From contig JALECJ010000002.1 in NCBI GenBank assembly GCA_023515745.1, positions 1 through 64,000 on the forward strand: a stretch of 64,000 nucleotides of DNA, read 5' to 3'. The position numbers and the translations under genes are program-made. This document shows, piece by piece, positions 49,901-60,790 of the stretch. How positions within the stretch are numbered: the stretch's first letter is position 1; each line of letters opens with the position of its first letter. A model generated the notes under the pieces. That model saw only the letters and a program-made list of their open reading frames with translations. It was not told where the DNA came from and searched no databases. The DNA is from Amoeboaphelidium protococcarum. Its lineage: Eukaryota; Aphelidiomycota; Aphelidea.

Positions 49901-51398
49901 CAGAAGGACTCAATAAGTTTTCATAAACCAATTCACCAAGCAGATACAAACTTTGCGCCCATACTAGAGGGATATTCTCATTAGGTACGCGCTATTGAGA
50001 CTTTGGATGAGCTTTCTCTTCGTCAACTTTGTCCAGTGGAACAATATACAGCTCTGGTACTAAAAAGACATCAGGTGGAAGAACATTCAAGTTGGCCGGG
50101 CGTTCCATCGGGGACGTTTCTTAAATGACAGTCAGCTGCATTAATCCATTGAAAGAATTCTGATGACTGGCCACAGCATCACCACCCGAATGATGATGAT
50201 GATGATCATTACCACCTGCGTGTCCATTAGCGGATAAAGATGACGAGTTGATCAGACAACGAGACAACTGTTGACGATACTTCTCAACCTGCTCTTCATC
50301 GCCATTAAACAGGCCATCCAGGATCATATAAGTATAAAAGAGAGGCCATTCACATTCAATATTCTCAAAAACTTTCAGCTCCTGTGGATTGTAATGCAAT
50401 CTACTGGTATCCTCAACAGAAGTCTAATGACCATCACGCAGAAATCTCTTAAATCCATAGTTGCCTCCCAACTTACTAACGATCTCCTACTTGGTATTGC
50501 GCAACAGCTAAGTATCATGAACCGCGAACGCAGGATAAGATATAACAGATAGGAGACCAGCATCAATCTCCTTACTTAGAGACTCTCTCGGCAGGGCAGA
50601 GTGCAGAGTAGTAAAATTTCTAGTAAATTCGTCGGGCAACACATGGATCACAGAAGAGCTACCACCTTTAGCACCAAATAGATTGAGACCATTGATAGCC
50701 TACAGAGCAGCTGTGCACATACCAATGGCTGAAGAGTTCAATTCCGGCTCCCCATGATTAATCTTATTACCACGCTCCCACAGCGAAAAGTCCGGGCTTC
50801 TATACGCTCGCTCAATGTAGAAAACCAAATTCTACACAAAATCAACTTCATCCACAGTGTATATAATATGCATACCACTGGCAGTCATCTAGGCGAGTAT
50901 AAGGACGAACAGGCTGGTGGCATCCAACTGCAAATGCCCCCACTCAGAATCTCCAACAACAGTTTCTCCGGTGGCCGTATTGTACTTTGCATGCAATGCA
51001 TTCTCTACACTCTGCTGCTTCTTGAAAGCTTCCACCTTGTCAGATTGCTTCATCATGGCATTAAGGAGTCCACGCATACATTTCACACAAGCATGTTCCA
51101 ACTCGTACGTGCGGCCTTGATCATCATCTAATCTACGATAAGCAAGTGCAAGCCCATAAACAGCCAGAATAGAGTAGACATTATCTCTGACCCACGCATC
51201 AGTATAGTTACCGTGAGTGGTAATAGCTGTGCTGGCAGGCAGAAGGCCAGAACATGGATGCTACTTGGCCAGAATGATAGCAGACACAATCTTGTAATAG
51301 TAATCCAAACGCTCCAACAACTGCAATCGATCAGACATTTGATACTGCGTCCTATTGACACTTGAACCTTGCTGATTTGAACCTCTAATATTAGCCAT
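46980..51398 (-). CDS. PHKB: Phosphorylase kinase regulatory subunit (beta-like) with inserted ILEI/FAM3 domain
   Basis: Phosphorylase kinase activates glycogen phosphorylase, and its alpha/beta subunits are GH15-like regulatory scaffolds. The frame has 1472 codons. [70 protein letters not shown] and [18 protein letters not shown] match animal PHKB. The C-terminal [13 protein letters not shown] segment should lead straight to [19 protein letters not shown]. Here about 150 residues intervene (about 1085-1235), forming an ILEI/FAM3-type domain: [53 protein letters not shown] His-run occurs at 50190. An upstream exon is possible because the frame before the ATG reads DYTQHWWYQDYLEK. Confidence 0.88.
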
Positions 51399-51998
51399 CT
51401 TTTCAAGATAATCCTGATACCACCAATGCTATGTATAATCAATACTAAGCTTAGGGAAAATGCAATTGACAAGTTCAATACCGAGTGACTTTCAAGTGAT
51501 AGAGTGTAGGAACTGAATCGTAAAAGAGAACGAACGAACGGAACGAACGAACATTCAGAGAAACGCGCGGAGTAAATACAATGTACTCATCGTGCGGCAG
51601 CATTCATCTCGTTAATACTACTACTGTGGTCCCTGAAACAATATTGGTTGTGGCTAATTCTCATGTTCTGATTGGATTAAAAGTGTATTGTGTCAGTAGA
51701 CATTATACAAAGATTTTTATCAATTCAAAAAAAGTTATGTCAAAATAGTGAAAAAGTTACTGAATTCGGGGGCTCTAAACACGGCTTATCAGCGTTTCAA
51801 ATGTGTCCTGAATCGAGTAAGGCCACATTTGACCATCCACGCGTTATATAAGTCTTTGAAACGTTCTTAGAGAGATTGCGCGTTTCTTTCTACTCGTTAT
51901 ATAAACTTCCCTTGGCCGCGATCTCTGCTGACATTTATTTAGTTCCATGTGGTTGGATTGATAAAATAAATTTTCATTTCATCATCATTATTAGTAGA
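51399..51998. promoter_or_regulatory. Divergent promoter region PHKB-like/GT8-GT34
   Basis: This 600-bp spacer contains a GAAC/CGAA short tandem repeat at 51528-51552 and two TTATATAA boxes, at 51844-51851 and 51897-51904. The boxes lie about 95-155 bp upstream of the glycosyltransferase ATG and both are preceded by CG (GCGTTATATAA, TCGTTATATAA). No gene was seen, although an upstream exon of the PHKB-like gene may overlap its first 80 bp. Confidence 0.45.
51528..51552. repeat. Short GAAC tandem repeat
   Basis: Six GAAC units occur in two runs of three, separated by one extra G. The repeat sits in the spacer between two divergent genes. Confidence 0.8.
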
Positions 51999-54020
51999 AT
52001 GCGTCTGAGTAGTAAAGTGAAGATTGCTCTCATTGTCACAGGCGCTGTGTCGGTCGTAAGTATAGTATATCTGCATATGCAAAGTCAATCTACTGCTTCA
52101 TGGCATGCGTTTAGTTTGCAGAAATCACGCAATGAACTCCCTTATTTAAATGATGGTGAAATCGTTCGTCTTCATGATAATACAAAGACTCTGGATACGA
52201 GTTGTTCGCCTCTAATGTAAGATAAGAAGGATAGTGAGCGCATCTCAATCTCTCCCTCTCCCAAGTCTAAAGCTTTCGCTCCGGTTGCCATAATGACAAT
52301 GCTGACTGATATACCTCTTAAGAATGGGCTCAATGGCTATTTAGAAAGTGTCAGATTGCTTGCATATAGATTTTTAATTCATAATAATACACGGATAGTT
52401 GATGAGTAATCATTTGAGTTTGTTGTTCTCATTGGCGAGACTATACCTCAGTTGATAGCTGATGAATTTGTGTAAATGGGTGCCCGCGTTATAAAGGTGC
52501 CTCTTGTGCGTATTCCTGGTATTTAGAACACTGGTCAATGGAAGGACTGCTTTACTAAATTACAAATGTTTCGGTTTGTCTTCTACGATTTGATAATGTA
52601 TCTGGATTCTGATATGCTCTATGTACATCGACGTGATGAGTTATTTCATTGGCTCAAGGACACTGCACAAGTAATAAAAGCGTAAAAGAGAGATTAGTAT
52701 TTTGCCGCTGCTGAAGATTACAAGCTTAAAGGTTCCTTTAATGCTGGAATGTTTGTAATTAGGCCATCTTGTCGCGTCTACAAGGAACTTATAGATACTG
52801 CTCCGCGATCTGATTTGTATGATGTTGGCTGGATGGAGCAGGGTCTATTTAATTACTATTTTCGGAGAGGATAGTTGGAGAAGTAGCTGAGACATAGAGA
52901 ATGGTTGAATATGCCATATGAATACAACGCCTAGTGGCTTACAGATTATAATGCTATTAGTAAGAGGAAAATTGCGATTGTACACGATAAATTTTGGGTG
53001 TAAGATGACTGGAGGAATAAGGACATTTAGCGGCTTTGGTGGGAGTCTATCCGACAATCAAGAGTATACATTAGGAATCACGTAATTCGTAATATAGAGT
53101 GTCATCACTGTAAGCTATGGAAGAACCGACATGGAAATAGGTCAATGCATTTTGATATTTTGACTTTCGAAAGTGGTTAGCATCAGTTCAATGTTGCCGG
53201 GTGGCGAAGTATATAAACTTATGCTCAAAAATAAGGATACTAATTCCATGTTGAACTAGTTGATCACACACAAGGCCAAGTCCACGGTGTTTGGAATAAA
53301 ATTTATCGACTCAATGAGCTACTTAAAGAACAGAGAGCTATCGATTCCTGGATATGGGTAGTGGATTCTGATGTGATTTTGATGAATGACAATATATAGC
53401 TTGAATCCATATTGGCTGAGGCTGAATACCAGAATTTGATGTAATAGAAGGGCCGACCTTAAGACTTTTAATTAGTTATAACTAGCGATTGCAATGGTTT
53501 GAATGCTGGATCTTTCATGGTTAAAGTGTCTGACTGGTCCCGTTAATTTTTTCAATAGATCTGGGATATGAGGGATTAGGATGAGTTTCTCTTCAAGTTT
53601 CATGAGCAAGGCGCGATTTCACATTTGTTGAGACACAGAGACGAAAATGAAATTGAAACGAGCCTAGTTGTGGTTCCTCTCTTTCTGCTCAATTCATATG
53701 GCATTGATTACTGTGGTGTGCAGTATTATGACGGTGATTTCCTGGTTCATTTTCCTGGATAGAAGGAGAAGTTTGACGCCTTTCTGCATTTGTAGTCCTA
53801 TATTCAAAGTCTGAACGCGTCCGATCGGCAGTTGTTTGATCAAGGTGAGTTAAAACACATGTCATGGGCAGATATTGTATTACCAAAGGCTAGACAACAC
53901 TTTATCGCTGACGTTCAAAAACGCGCTGCTCCCATTGTTGCTTCAGTGTACATATGCATAACCTTATTTATCATTACTGCCGCCTTAATTTATTATTGTT
54001 GTTGCCCAATAGATCGCTGA
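51999..54020 (+). CDS. Golgi-type two-domain glycosyltransferase, GT8 plus GT34-like
   Basis: The frame has 673 codons without introns. A type II signal anchor lies at residues about 6-26. The first domain (about 90-340) resembles GT8/glycogenin: KLQMFRFVFYDLIMYLDSDMLYVH gives a DxD near residue 206, and FNAGMFVIRPS follows. The second domain (about 375-600) resembles GT34 (Gma12/Mnn10 alpha-galactosyl- or mannosyltransferases): LKEQRAIDSWIWVVDSDVILMN gives another DxD near residue 453, followed by CNGLNAGSFMVKVSDWS and a late HFPGQKEK. A second hydrophobic segment near the C-terminus (about 640-665) ends in a Cys cluster. I read this as one protein with two catalytic domains. Substrates are not predictable; a glycan built by two successive transfers is an inference. 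Confidence 0.8.
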
Positions 54021-54112
54021 TGATGCTTTTAATCTTGATAATTTCCTTTTTTATCCATTTGTTCATTTTGATACAATTTTAGTTTGCGATTTAAAATTAG
54101 TCAATCTACAAA

Positions 54113-54792
54113 ATGTCTGTGGAGTAGTAATAAAGTAGTTGTCTGGAGCATAAGTCTTATCCCTGGGTCGTGTTATATCTAGTTGGACTACTCTTTAAGG
54201 CGTACTATATACTTGACCGAGTGAGAAACCATGTTGAAAACTAAATTGTCTATGCATTGTGGCTATATCGATTCTACCTTCTGCCAGTAGAATAATTCAC
54301 AAAAGTTCCTCGACACGTTGCAATATTGCTGGATGATGGTGATGATTATACTTATGACTATAGTGAAGAATTCAGCAAGTGCAGGGATTTAAAAAGACTT
54401 GGCCGACCTGTCTCCACACATGAATTAGTCGCGCTCTAACAATGGCTAGCGCGCATGCTTGTATCTTCCGTCGATCTGTATGGGTATCGTTAAAGTTCAC
54501 CGTCAAGTTTTCAAATTGAAGGTCAAAAGTGCACGGATTTTTTGAAATTTTAACCGCTGTATGCTAAAGTTGAATAAGGTACGTTTAGTTCCGATTAGGA
54601 TGATCGTGAGTTTTCACTTCCTGTCATGAAAGTGTAGACGTTAAAGAATATGACATGATTATTGTGCTGACGCCAAAATCATCGGTGCTGCGATTATCTG
54701 GATTGTAGCCTCTATCTGCTCGATAATCAGAAATAATGTAAGCTTTACAGTAGTGTAATCTGTAGTTCCTTAACTATGTAATAATCTAATGA
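54113..54792 (+). CDS. NUS1: NUS1-like cis-prenyltransferase subunit
   Basis: NUS1 (Nogo-B receptor) pairs with a cis-prenyltransferase to make dehydrodolichyl diphosphate, the dolichol precursor for N-glycosylation. Exon 1 is 54113-54578, intron 54579-54637 (GTACGT to GTGTAG, 59 nt), exon 2 54638-54792, giving 206 residues. A membrane segment lies at residues about 14-33. FTKVPRHVAILLDDGDD resembles the start of the UppS-like fold, and LQQWLARMLVSSVDLYGYR fits the helix and strand that follow. EYDMIIVLTPKSSVLRLSG and ARQSEI match the family C-terminal strand and RLTEI segment. The usual C-terminal RxG motif, needed for activity in human NUS1, is not visible in the last residues. Sequence is divergent, so the call is moderate. 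Confidence 0.6.
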
Positions 54793-55159
54793 TGTGTAGC
54801 CACTTTCCGTTCTAATCTCAAATTGACGAGTTTGTTTTGTATCGATCAATGTACTTGTACAACAGGAAAGAGTAAAGACACGGCAAATGATTTAAATAAA
54901 GTTCATAACAGTTTATTCAGATTATTGAAAACTATGGCTTTAGGTAGTGTATGGGTCCTCTTCTTTCAATAACAATGCAGTAGATTGCCTGGTGACAGTA
55001 TTGTACCGTGTAAGGAGTCCCTGAAAAGTCAGGAGGCGCTTGCCAAGACTTGAGCCAATCCAATTGCAAAACGCGTCAGAAATACCTCTTTATAGATTCA
55101 CAAAGTTGTACACTGTAAGCGAAATTATTATATTATATACCCGTATTAAAATCGAAAAT
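54793..55159. other. Intergenic spacer
   Basis: This 367-bp spacer lies between the NUS1-like gene and the wall-protein gene. A TTATATTATATAC stretch lies about 20-35 bp before the next ATG. Nothing else was recognised. Confidence 0.35.
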
Positions 55160-55735
55160 ATGAAGTTTTGTATTGTAATTGCTACGATAGCCGCGGCGAT
55201 GGTGTCGGCTTAATCTCCTTCAGATCCTGTCGCGTCTGTGGTGAGTGAGGTGGTCGCCTCCACACCTAGTGATGCTGTTGTAGTGTCTACCGCTGTGGTT
55301 GAAGCTTCGTCTGTAGTCACCAGTGTTGCCACTCTTCCAGATAGCACGTCCACTGTTGTAACCAGCGAAGTTGTTGTGAGTACATCTACTGTGAATGTCG
55401 TGGAGACAAGTGCAACCTCCGTCATTGCGTCAACGTCCACTGTGTTTGATTCAACTACCGTCACGTCAATAGTTGGTACGACAGAAACTGCGCTCACTGC
55501 CACTACAATATTCACTACCATTACTCCTTCTACTACAACTGTGGATGTGTATCCCTCTGTAATTCCTACCGATGTGGTTGTGGTCTTTAATGGCGCTCCG
55601 ATCAACAATGTCCAGCCATAAACATCATCTACTGTGATACTGCCTACTCCATTTAGACGCGCCGCTGGTCATGCTCTATCTGGCTCAGTATTTGCTGCTG
55701 GTGCAGGTATCTTGGGTGCTCTGGCTCTCATCTGA
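55160..55735 (+). CDS. Small GPI-anchored Ser/Thr/Val-rich cell-surface protein
   Basis: The frame has 191 codons. A signal peptide (MKFCIVIATIAAAMVSA) is followed by a Gln coded by TAA. About 130 residues consist mainly of Ser, Thr, Val and Ala, with repeated TST-type strings, as in mannoproteins that are heavily O-glycosylated. The end has RRAAGHALSGS and then a small-residue-rich hydrophobic tail (FAAGAGILGALALI), a typical fungal GPI-attachment signal. No enzyme domain is present. A low-complexity frame on the opposite strand is its shadow. Neighbouring genes for glycosyltransfer and dolichol synthesis fit a secretory theme, though linkage does not prove a shared function. Confidence 0.8.
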
Positions 55736-55958
55736 TCACAATATAGTTTATAAAGAGTCAAATGAGCAGAATATAAGAGTTTTGGATTTTTAAATCATTT
55801 TTTGATGAACTTGTTTCCATACATGTGATCTCAATTGTTACCGGGAGCCGATTAACGCTCCGTTAACTGCGTTTCTGACGCGACTTCTGATCATTCCGAG
55901 CTTCATCTTACTAAAAAGTTTTCGCGCTTTCTCTCAATCAATCAAACATTTTAAGAAG

Positions 55959-56627
55959 ATGTCAGCATCCTCTGTTAATCAGAAACCTCTTTCCATTTTA
56001 GTGGTTGGTGCTACCGGTGGTCTTGGAAAGAGCTTGGTTCATGAATGTCTTGCCCGTGGACACTCTCTATCGGTTCTAGTAAGGAACTAAGACAAGTTGG
56101 CGGTTGTATTTGCCGAAACTGTTTTCTCTTTGCCAGCGTCTAATATCTATATCGGCGATGCAGCCACAGATTCTGATATTGTGAAGAAAGCCTGTGAAGG
56201 CTAGGATGTAGTATTGATGGGCGTCGGCGGCGCAGAAGATGTTGCCAGAACCGTTGCTGAACAATCAAAGGCCGCAGGTGTGAAGAAGATCGTCCATGTT
56301 GCCGGACTAACCAACATTATGGACAATGATGGCACGACCCCGCTGTGGAAGAAAATTATATCGTCTTGGCCTCCTGCAGAAGAAGCTTTTATCGCGCACG
56401 GGAAGTGTATCGATGCTATTCGCGCAACTGGTATTAAATATGTGGTGTTTTGCCCCGGCTATATGAGCGGCAAGGGAAAGAAATCCTCCCCGATGATAAC
56501 ACCAAAGATCAATCGTGATTGTGGAGATCATGTTTCATACGAGGACGCGGCTCACGTTATGATGGACGCTGCAGAAAAATCAAATTGGGATGGTGAATTA
56601 ATCACAGCTGCCACTATTGATATTTGA
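55959..56627 (+). CDS. NAD(P)-binding SDR-like protein (NmrA/biliverdin reductase B type)
   Basis: The frame has 222 codons. The N-terminus SILVVGATGGLGKSLVHECLARGHSLSVLVRN is an atypical short-chain dehydrogenase Rossmann motif with GxxGxxG. GDAATDSDIVKKACEGQDVVLMGVG places a Gln (TAG) in the usual position before DVV. VKKIVHVAGLTN follows, then IKYVVFCPGYMSG and a conserved-looking SYEDAAHVMMDA. The length and lack of the YxxxK catalytic pair suggest an extended or atypical SDR such as NmrA-like or BLVRB-like proteins, which act as redox sensors or flavin/biliverdin reductases. The substrate is unknown. Confidence 0.8.
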
Positions 56628-56939
56628 AGTTTAATGTTTCTTATTGGCTTTGTAATGCTTATTGTTTTGCCTTCTGTTTGCTTTTTACACATTGCTCTTA
56701 CTACTTTCTGGTCAGCTTGTTTAAAGCATCGCATTCATTGACTTTTCTGTATGGGAAAAACTACCACAAACGCGAAAGTGATTTTTTCTGAAACGGAACT
56801 GTTGTTTCAAAACGCGAAACATTCAAGTTTGGAGTCATCGTCCTCGTCGGCCATCTTGTCTTATCTCGTCTCATCTCATCTTATCTTATCATACAACTAC
56901 TTGTACTAATACTCGTGTATAATTATCATATCATCTTAT
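56628..56939. other. Intergenic spacer with pyrimidine-rich repeat
   Basis: This 312-bp spacer ends in a run of TCTCATC and TTATC units (about 56855-56890) upstream of the fungalysin ATG. It may be a promoter element of the pyrimidine-tract kind. No gene was seen. Confidence 0.45.
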
Positions 56940-58898
56940 ATGTTGTCTGTGGTATCTCTATTAACTCTGGCTTCTGTTGTGACTAGCAGGCTGCATATTA
57001 CTGGTTTTGGTCCTCAGATTGAAACCAAGTCTTTTGCAGGGGTCGGTTTGAACGCTCATCTTACTGAGGCTACGTCGGCCGATCCGCTGACTGTTGCAAC
57101 AACGTTCTTTGAGAAGGCTGTAACAACTTCTGATTCCTACTCTTTCAAGGTGAAGAATCATTACAAGAGTGACAATGGTGTCACCCATGTCTACCTGCGT
57201 CAAATTTATGATGGTGCTGAGATTGTGAATGCCGATGCTAATATCAACGTTGATGAATTCGGCCGTGTCTTGTCAATGTATCACACATTCTATGAAGGTG
57301 ACCAGGTACCTGAAGATTAGTCATTGGGTTCTGAATCTGAGGGTTAGTTTGTGATGAAACAGCCAGTGGACCCTGTACAGGCTGTAATCAAGCTGGCAGA
57401 GTTTGTTAACGTTCCTGCTCCGGATCAGTCTCTGCTGACCACTGTTCTGCTGAATGATGATGGCTCCGTCTTCCCTGGTCAGACTGAGAACGACGATGAG
57501 GCTGTAGTCGTGGTGACTAATGTTGATTTTGCCAATGATAATGAAGTCAAGATGATGCAACGTTACTTGATCACCGGAGAGCAGCGTATCGTTCCTGTTT
57601 GGGATATTTCTGCTGATATGGTTGATCAGGATAACTGGTTTAACGTTCAGATGGATATGAACGGCAATGTTTTGCAATTGGTTGACTGGGTTAGTGAAGC
57701 CACTGCTTACAATGTTTATCCTGTGGGTGTGAATGATCCTACGGATGGAGAACGCGCCGTGGTTAGAGATCCTGAAGATGAGTACGCTTCTCCTAAGGGT
57801 TGGATGTTTGATGAAAATGACTCGAGACGTGCCAAGTTCTAATTGCAGACTGCAGGTAACAATGTCTATGCGCAGTCTAACCCAAACGGTCGCGGTAACT
57901 TTGAGAACAGCTATCGTCCAAAGGCTGAGATTGTTGATAATGTCAAGACTTTCAACCATGACCTTGATCTGTCCAAGTAGCCAGACACTTACATCAATGC
58001 TTCGATTGATAATTTGTTCTACTACAACAACATTGTCCATGACATTTTTCTGTTATTTGGATTTGATGAACAGTCTGGCAACTTTTAGGAAGACAATTTT
58101 GGTAGAGGTGGCAGAGGAAACGATGCTGTTATTGCAAATGCTCAAGATGGCTCAGGTTACAATAATGCCAATTTTGCATCTCCTCCAGATGGATTCAAGG
58201 GAAGAATGAGAATGTATGTGTGGAACATGCATAAGCCTATGAGAGATGGTGACTTTGAAAATGATATCATTATTCATGAGTACACGCATGGTATCTCTAC
58301 TCGTCTCACTGGAGGTCCGGCTAATTCCAACTGTCTTGGATTTGGAGAGTCTGGTGGACTTGGTGAGGCTTGGTCTGATTTTGTGGGCACCTCACTGCGT
58401 ATGAAGGAGACTGACACTGATAAGCTGATTGTGAGACTGGGAGAGTACGCTGCCGGCAGAGGTATCCGTCAGTTTCCTTATTCTATCGATATGAGTATCA
58501 ACCCTCTGCACTATGGTAATGTGATGAGAGAGTACCGCCAGGTGCATTCAATTGGAACTGTCTGGGCAACAATGCTGTATGATCTATACTGGGCATTCGT
58601 AAACAAGTATGGTTTCAACAAGGATTGGTATTCTATTCGCGATTTCAAGAATGTAAGTGCAAGAGATTCGCTGGCTGGAAATATCAAATTGATGAAGAAT
58701 GTTATTGATGGAATGAAACTTCAACCATGTCGTCCATCGTTTGTCGATGCTCGTGATGCAATTTTGAAAGCTGATGAAGTCAACTTCAATGGCGAAAACT
58801 ATTGCATGATCTGGAACACTTTTGGCAGGAGAGGATTGGGACTGAAGGCAAAGAGAGGTGGTCGAGCTGACAAGACTGTCCCAGCTGAATGTATGTGA
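56940..58898 (+). CDS. Fungalysin (M36) extracellular metalloprotease
   Basis: Fungalysins are secreted zinc endopeptidases made as proenzymes. The frame has 652 codons and no intron. A signal peptide (MLSVVSLLTLASVVTS) precedes an FTP-type inhibitory propeptide, including VTHVYLRQIYDGAEIVNADANINVDEFG. The catalytic domain has HEYTHGISTRLTGG, supplying the two zinc His and the Glu base near residue 445, and GGLGEAWSDF with the third zinc ligand Glu about 30 residues later. VHSIGTVWATMLYDLYW and a C-terminal TVPAEC segment are typical of M36. In-frame TAA/TAG cluster in the propeptide and around NLFYYNN. Opposite-strand ORFs of up to 239 residues are shadows. The family is expanded in chytrids and pathogenic fungi; a digestive role is inference. 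Confidence 0.93.
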
Positions 58899-59539
58899 TT
58901 TGGTGCTATTATGTTTATAACTTTGCTAGTGGTATATTATTCGTCGATGGTATAGTAGTTCTGTGCAATATGATTTGATGTTTGTGAATTGTAAACTTTT
59001 GAAAATTGTCAAGTGTTTCTTATCTCTTGTTTTATAATGATAGCGCAGTCAGCAGGTAATTTCAGTAAACCTGAAAACAACTTAGATATGCAATATTAAG
59101 CATAATGAATCAACTGAAACAGCACAGCCAGCGAATATGCAGAATGAGTTCTGGCGCTGCGGGAGAGCAGGCTAGTTATTATATATAAGATTATGGTCGA
59201 TCAAACGCGCGAATTCTACAAATGATCCATATATCCGTGCAGCAAAGCCACCAAGTATTTGACTTTCATCATCAAGTTTTGGGCATTCAAATGGCTCTTC
59301 GATCGCCTATTATTAAGCTATTCCTAAACAAAATTATAACATCATCGGTATATTATCTGCTCTAATAAATTCTATCATTAAGATCAAACAGATGACGAAA
59401 GCCCCTCATAGATCGAGAGAAGGCCCCGCCCCCCTTGATAAACTCCGCTCTTTCTCTTCGCCGTCGAGATCAACCTTACATCAATTCCCGTCTTTTATAC
59501 CATCAACATTATTTTTGCAGTAAAGCATATCAGTGTAGC
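58899..59539. other. Intergenic spacer
   Basis: This 641-bp spacer holds the 3' flank of fungalysin and the promoter of the M28 gene. A CCCCGCCCCCC tract at about 59425-59436 and a TTTTATACC near 59488 precede the start. No gene was recognised. Confidence 0.4.
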
Positions 59540-60685
59540 ATGTATATTATGAATAATCTGATTGCGCTCTGGGCATCCTCTATCTGTGTGATTAATGCCA
59601 TCGCTATCCCTGAACAGTAGTAAATTGCTCTGCAGCAGAATGACTTGCGTCTCATTGAGCTGAGCCCCACTGAACAGCAATGGATGACTGAGCAATAGAT
59701 CGACTCCCTGATCTAGAAGAATATCGGTTTTATGGATATCACTGATAATCAGGATCTTGCCGCTGTTGGAAATCTGGTACAGCATGCTCCTATCACTTTT
59801 AAGTCGGAGGATAGTGAGCCAACGCGTCAGTTCATGGACCAGTACTTCAATAGGGACATTAATCAGACGCGTATGAGATCCTTCCTGGAGAAATTCTCGT
59901 CTTTCCATAATCGGTATACACGTGGTGATGGTGTCAAATCTGCCCAATTTCTGTTTGATTACGTTAATGAAATCGCAGCAGAGAGTCATTTGAACATTAC
60001 CGTCACAAAGTTCACCCACAAATTTGCCCAGTTCAGTATTATCGCCAAGATTCACGGTTACTGGGAGTCGGGTGAGAGTGTGATTATCGGTGCACACTAG
60101 GATTCTATTAATCAGTTCAACCGTGCTGGTAAAGCTCCTGGTGCCGATGATGATGGATCTGGCACTACTTCCACTTTGGAGGCGTTCACCGTATTGTCTC
60201 TGAATGATGACTTTCAGCCCCTGCATGATGTCGAGTTCCACTGGTATGCGGCTGAAGAGCTGGGTCTGCTGGGCAGCTAGGATGTGGCTAAGGCTTATGC
60301 ACAGGAGGGCCGTAAAGTTATCGCGATGATCTAGAATGACATGACTGGATACGTTGATCCACAGACGCGTCGCTCTGGTAACCGCCACATTGGTGTGCTG
60401 AATGATTTCACTAACCCGCAGTTGACTCTGAAGTTGAAGGATTGGATTACCAAGTACACTGATGAGAAGCCGCTGGATACCAAGTGTGGATACGGCTGTT
60501 CCGATCACGCGTCATGGACCAAAGCTGGTTATGCTAGTGCTGCGCCATTTGAAGGCCTGTTCAGAGAAATCAATCCCGTCATTCATAGTCCTAGAGACAC
60601 TGTTGAGAAGTTGGATTTCGATCACATGGTATCTTTCACTCAGCTGAACATTGCGTTTGTCGTCAACTTGGCTCAATTCGTTTGA
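59540..60685 (+). CDS. Secreted M28 leucine aminopeptidase (LAP1/Aeromonas AP type)
   Basis: M28E enzymes trim N-terminal residues outside the cell using two zinc ions. The frame has 381 codons from an ATG that begins a signal peptide ([20 protein letters not shown]). The metal-binding core has VIIGAHQDSINQ (His and Asp), [11 protein letters not shown] (bridging Asp), [13 protein letters not shown] (Glu base and ligand), [12 protein letters not shown] and a late VIHSPRDT (His). A CGYGCSDH disulfide loop is typical. Gln residues in GAHQDS, LLGSQ and MIQNDMTGY, conserved in this family, are all TAG (60098-60100, 60278-60280, 60332-60334). An opposite-strand ORF of 337 residues is a shadow. Together with the upstream fungalysin it gives endo- plus exo-proteolysis. 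Confidence 0.94.
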
Positions 60686-60790
60686 GTTATTCTGATAGTA
60701 AGTTAAACTTTCTGTGATTCTTAGTGAGATCGTATAGTAACAAGATTAAAGTATTCCATCTAATTATCGCTTTTAGATCATTTATAAATT

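Noticed and set aside
54610-54637. A 32-nt alternative intron (GTGAGT to GTGTAG) in the NUS1-like gene
   Set aside because: It also restores the frame, but it is shorter than every other intron in the window. The 59-nt intron from GTACGT fits the size range.
55210-55608. 132-residue Val/Thr-rich minus-strand ORF
   Set aside because: It is the complement of the Ser/Thr/Val-rich wall-type protein, which alone has a signal peptide and GPI tail in frame.
57321-58040. 239-residue minus-strand ORF
   Set aside because: It is a shadow of the fungalysin gene and has no recognisable domain.
59495-60508. 337-residue minus-strand ORF, the longest under the standard code
   Set aside because: It is antisense to the M28 aminopeptidase, whose motifs are unmistakable, and has no family features. 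It is long only because Gln-code genes avoid TGA rather than TAA/TAG on the sense strand.
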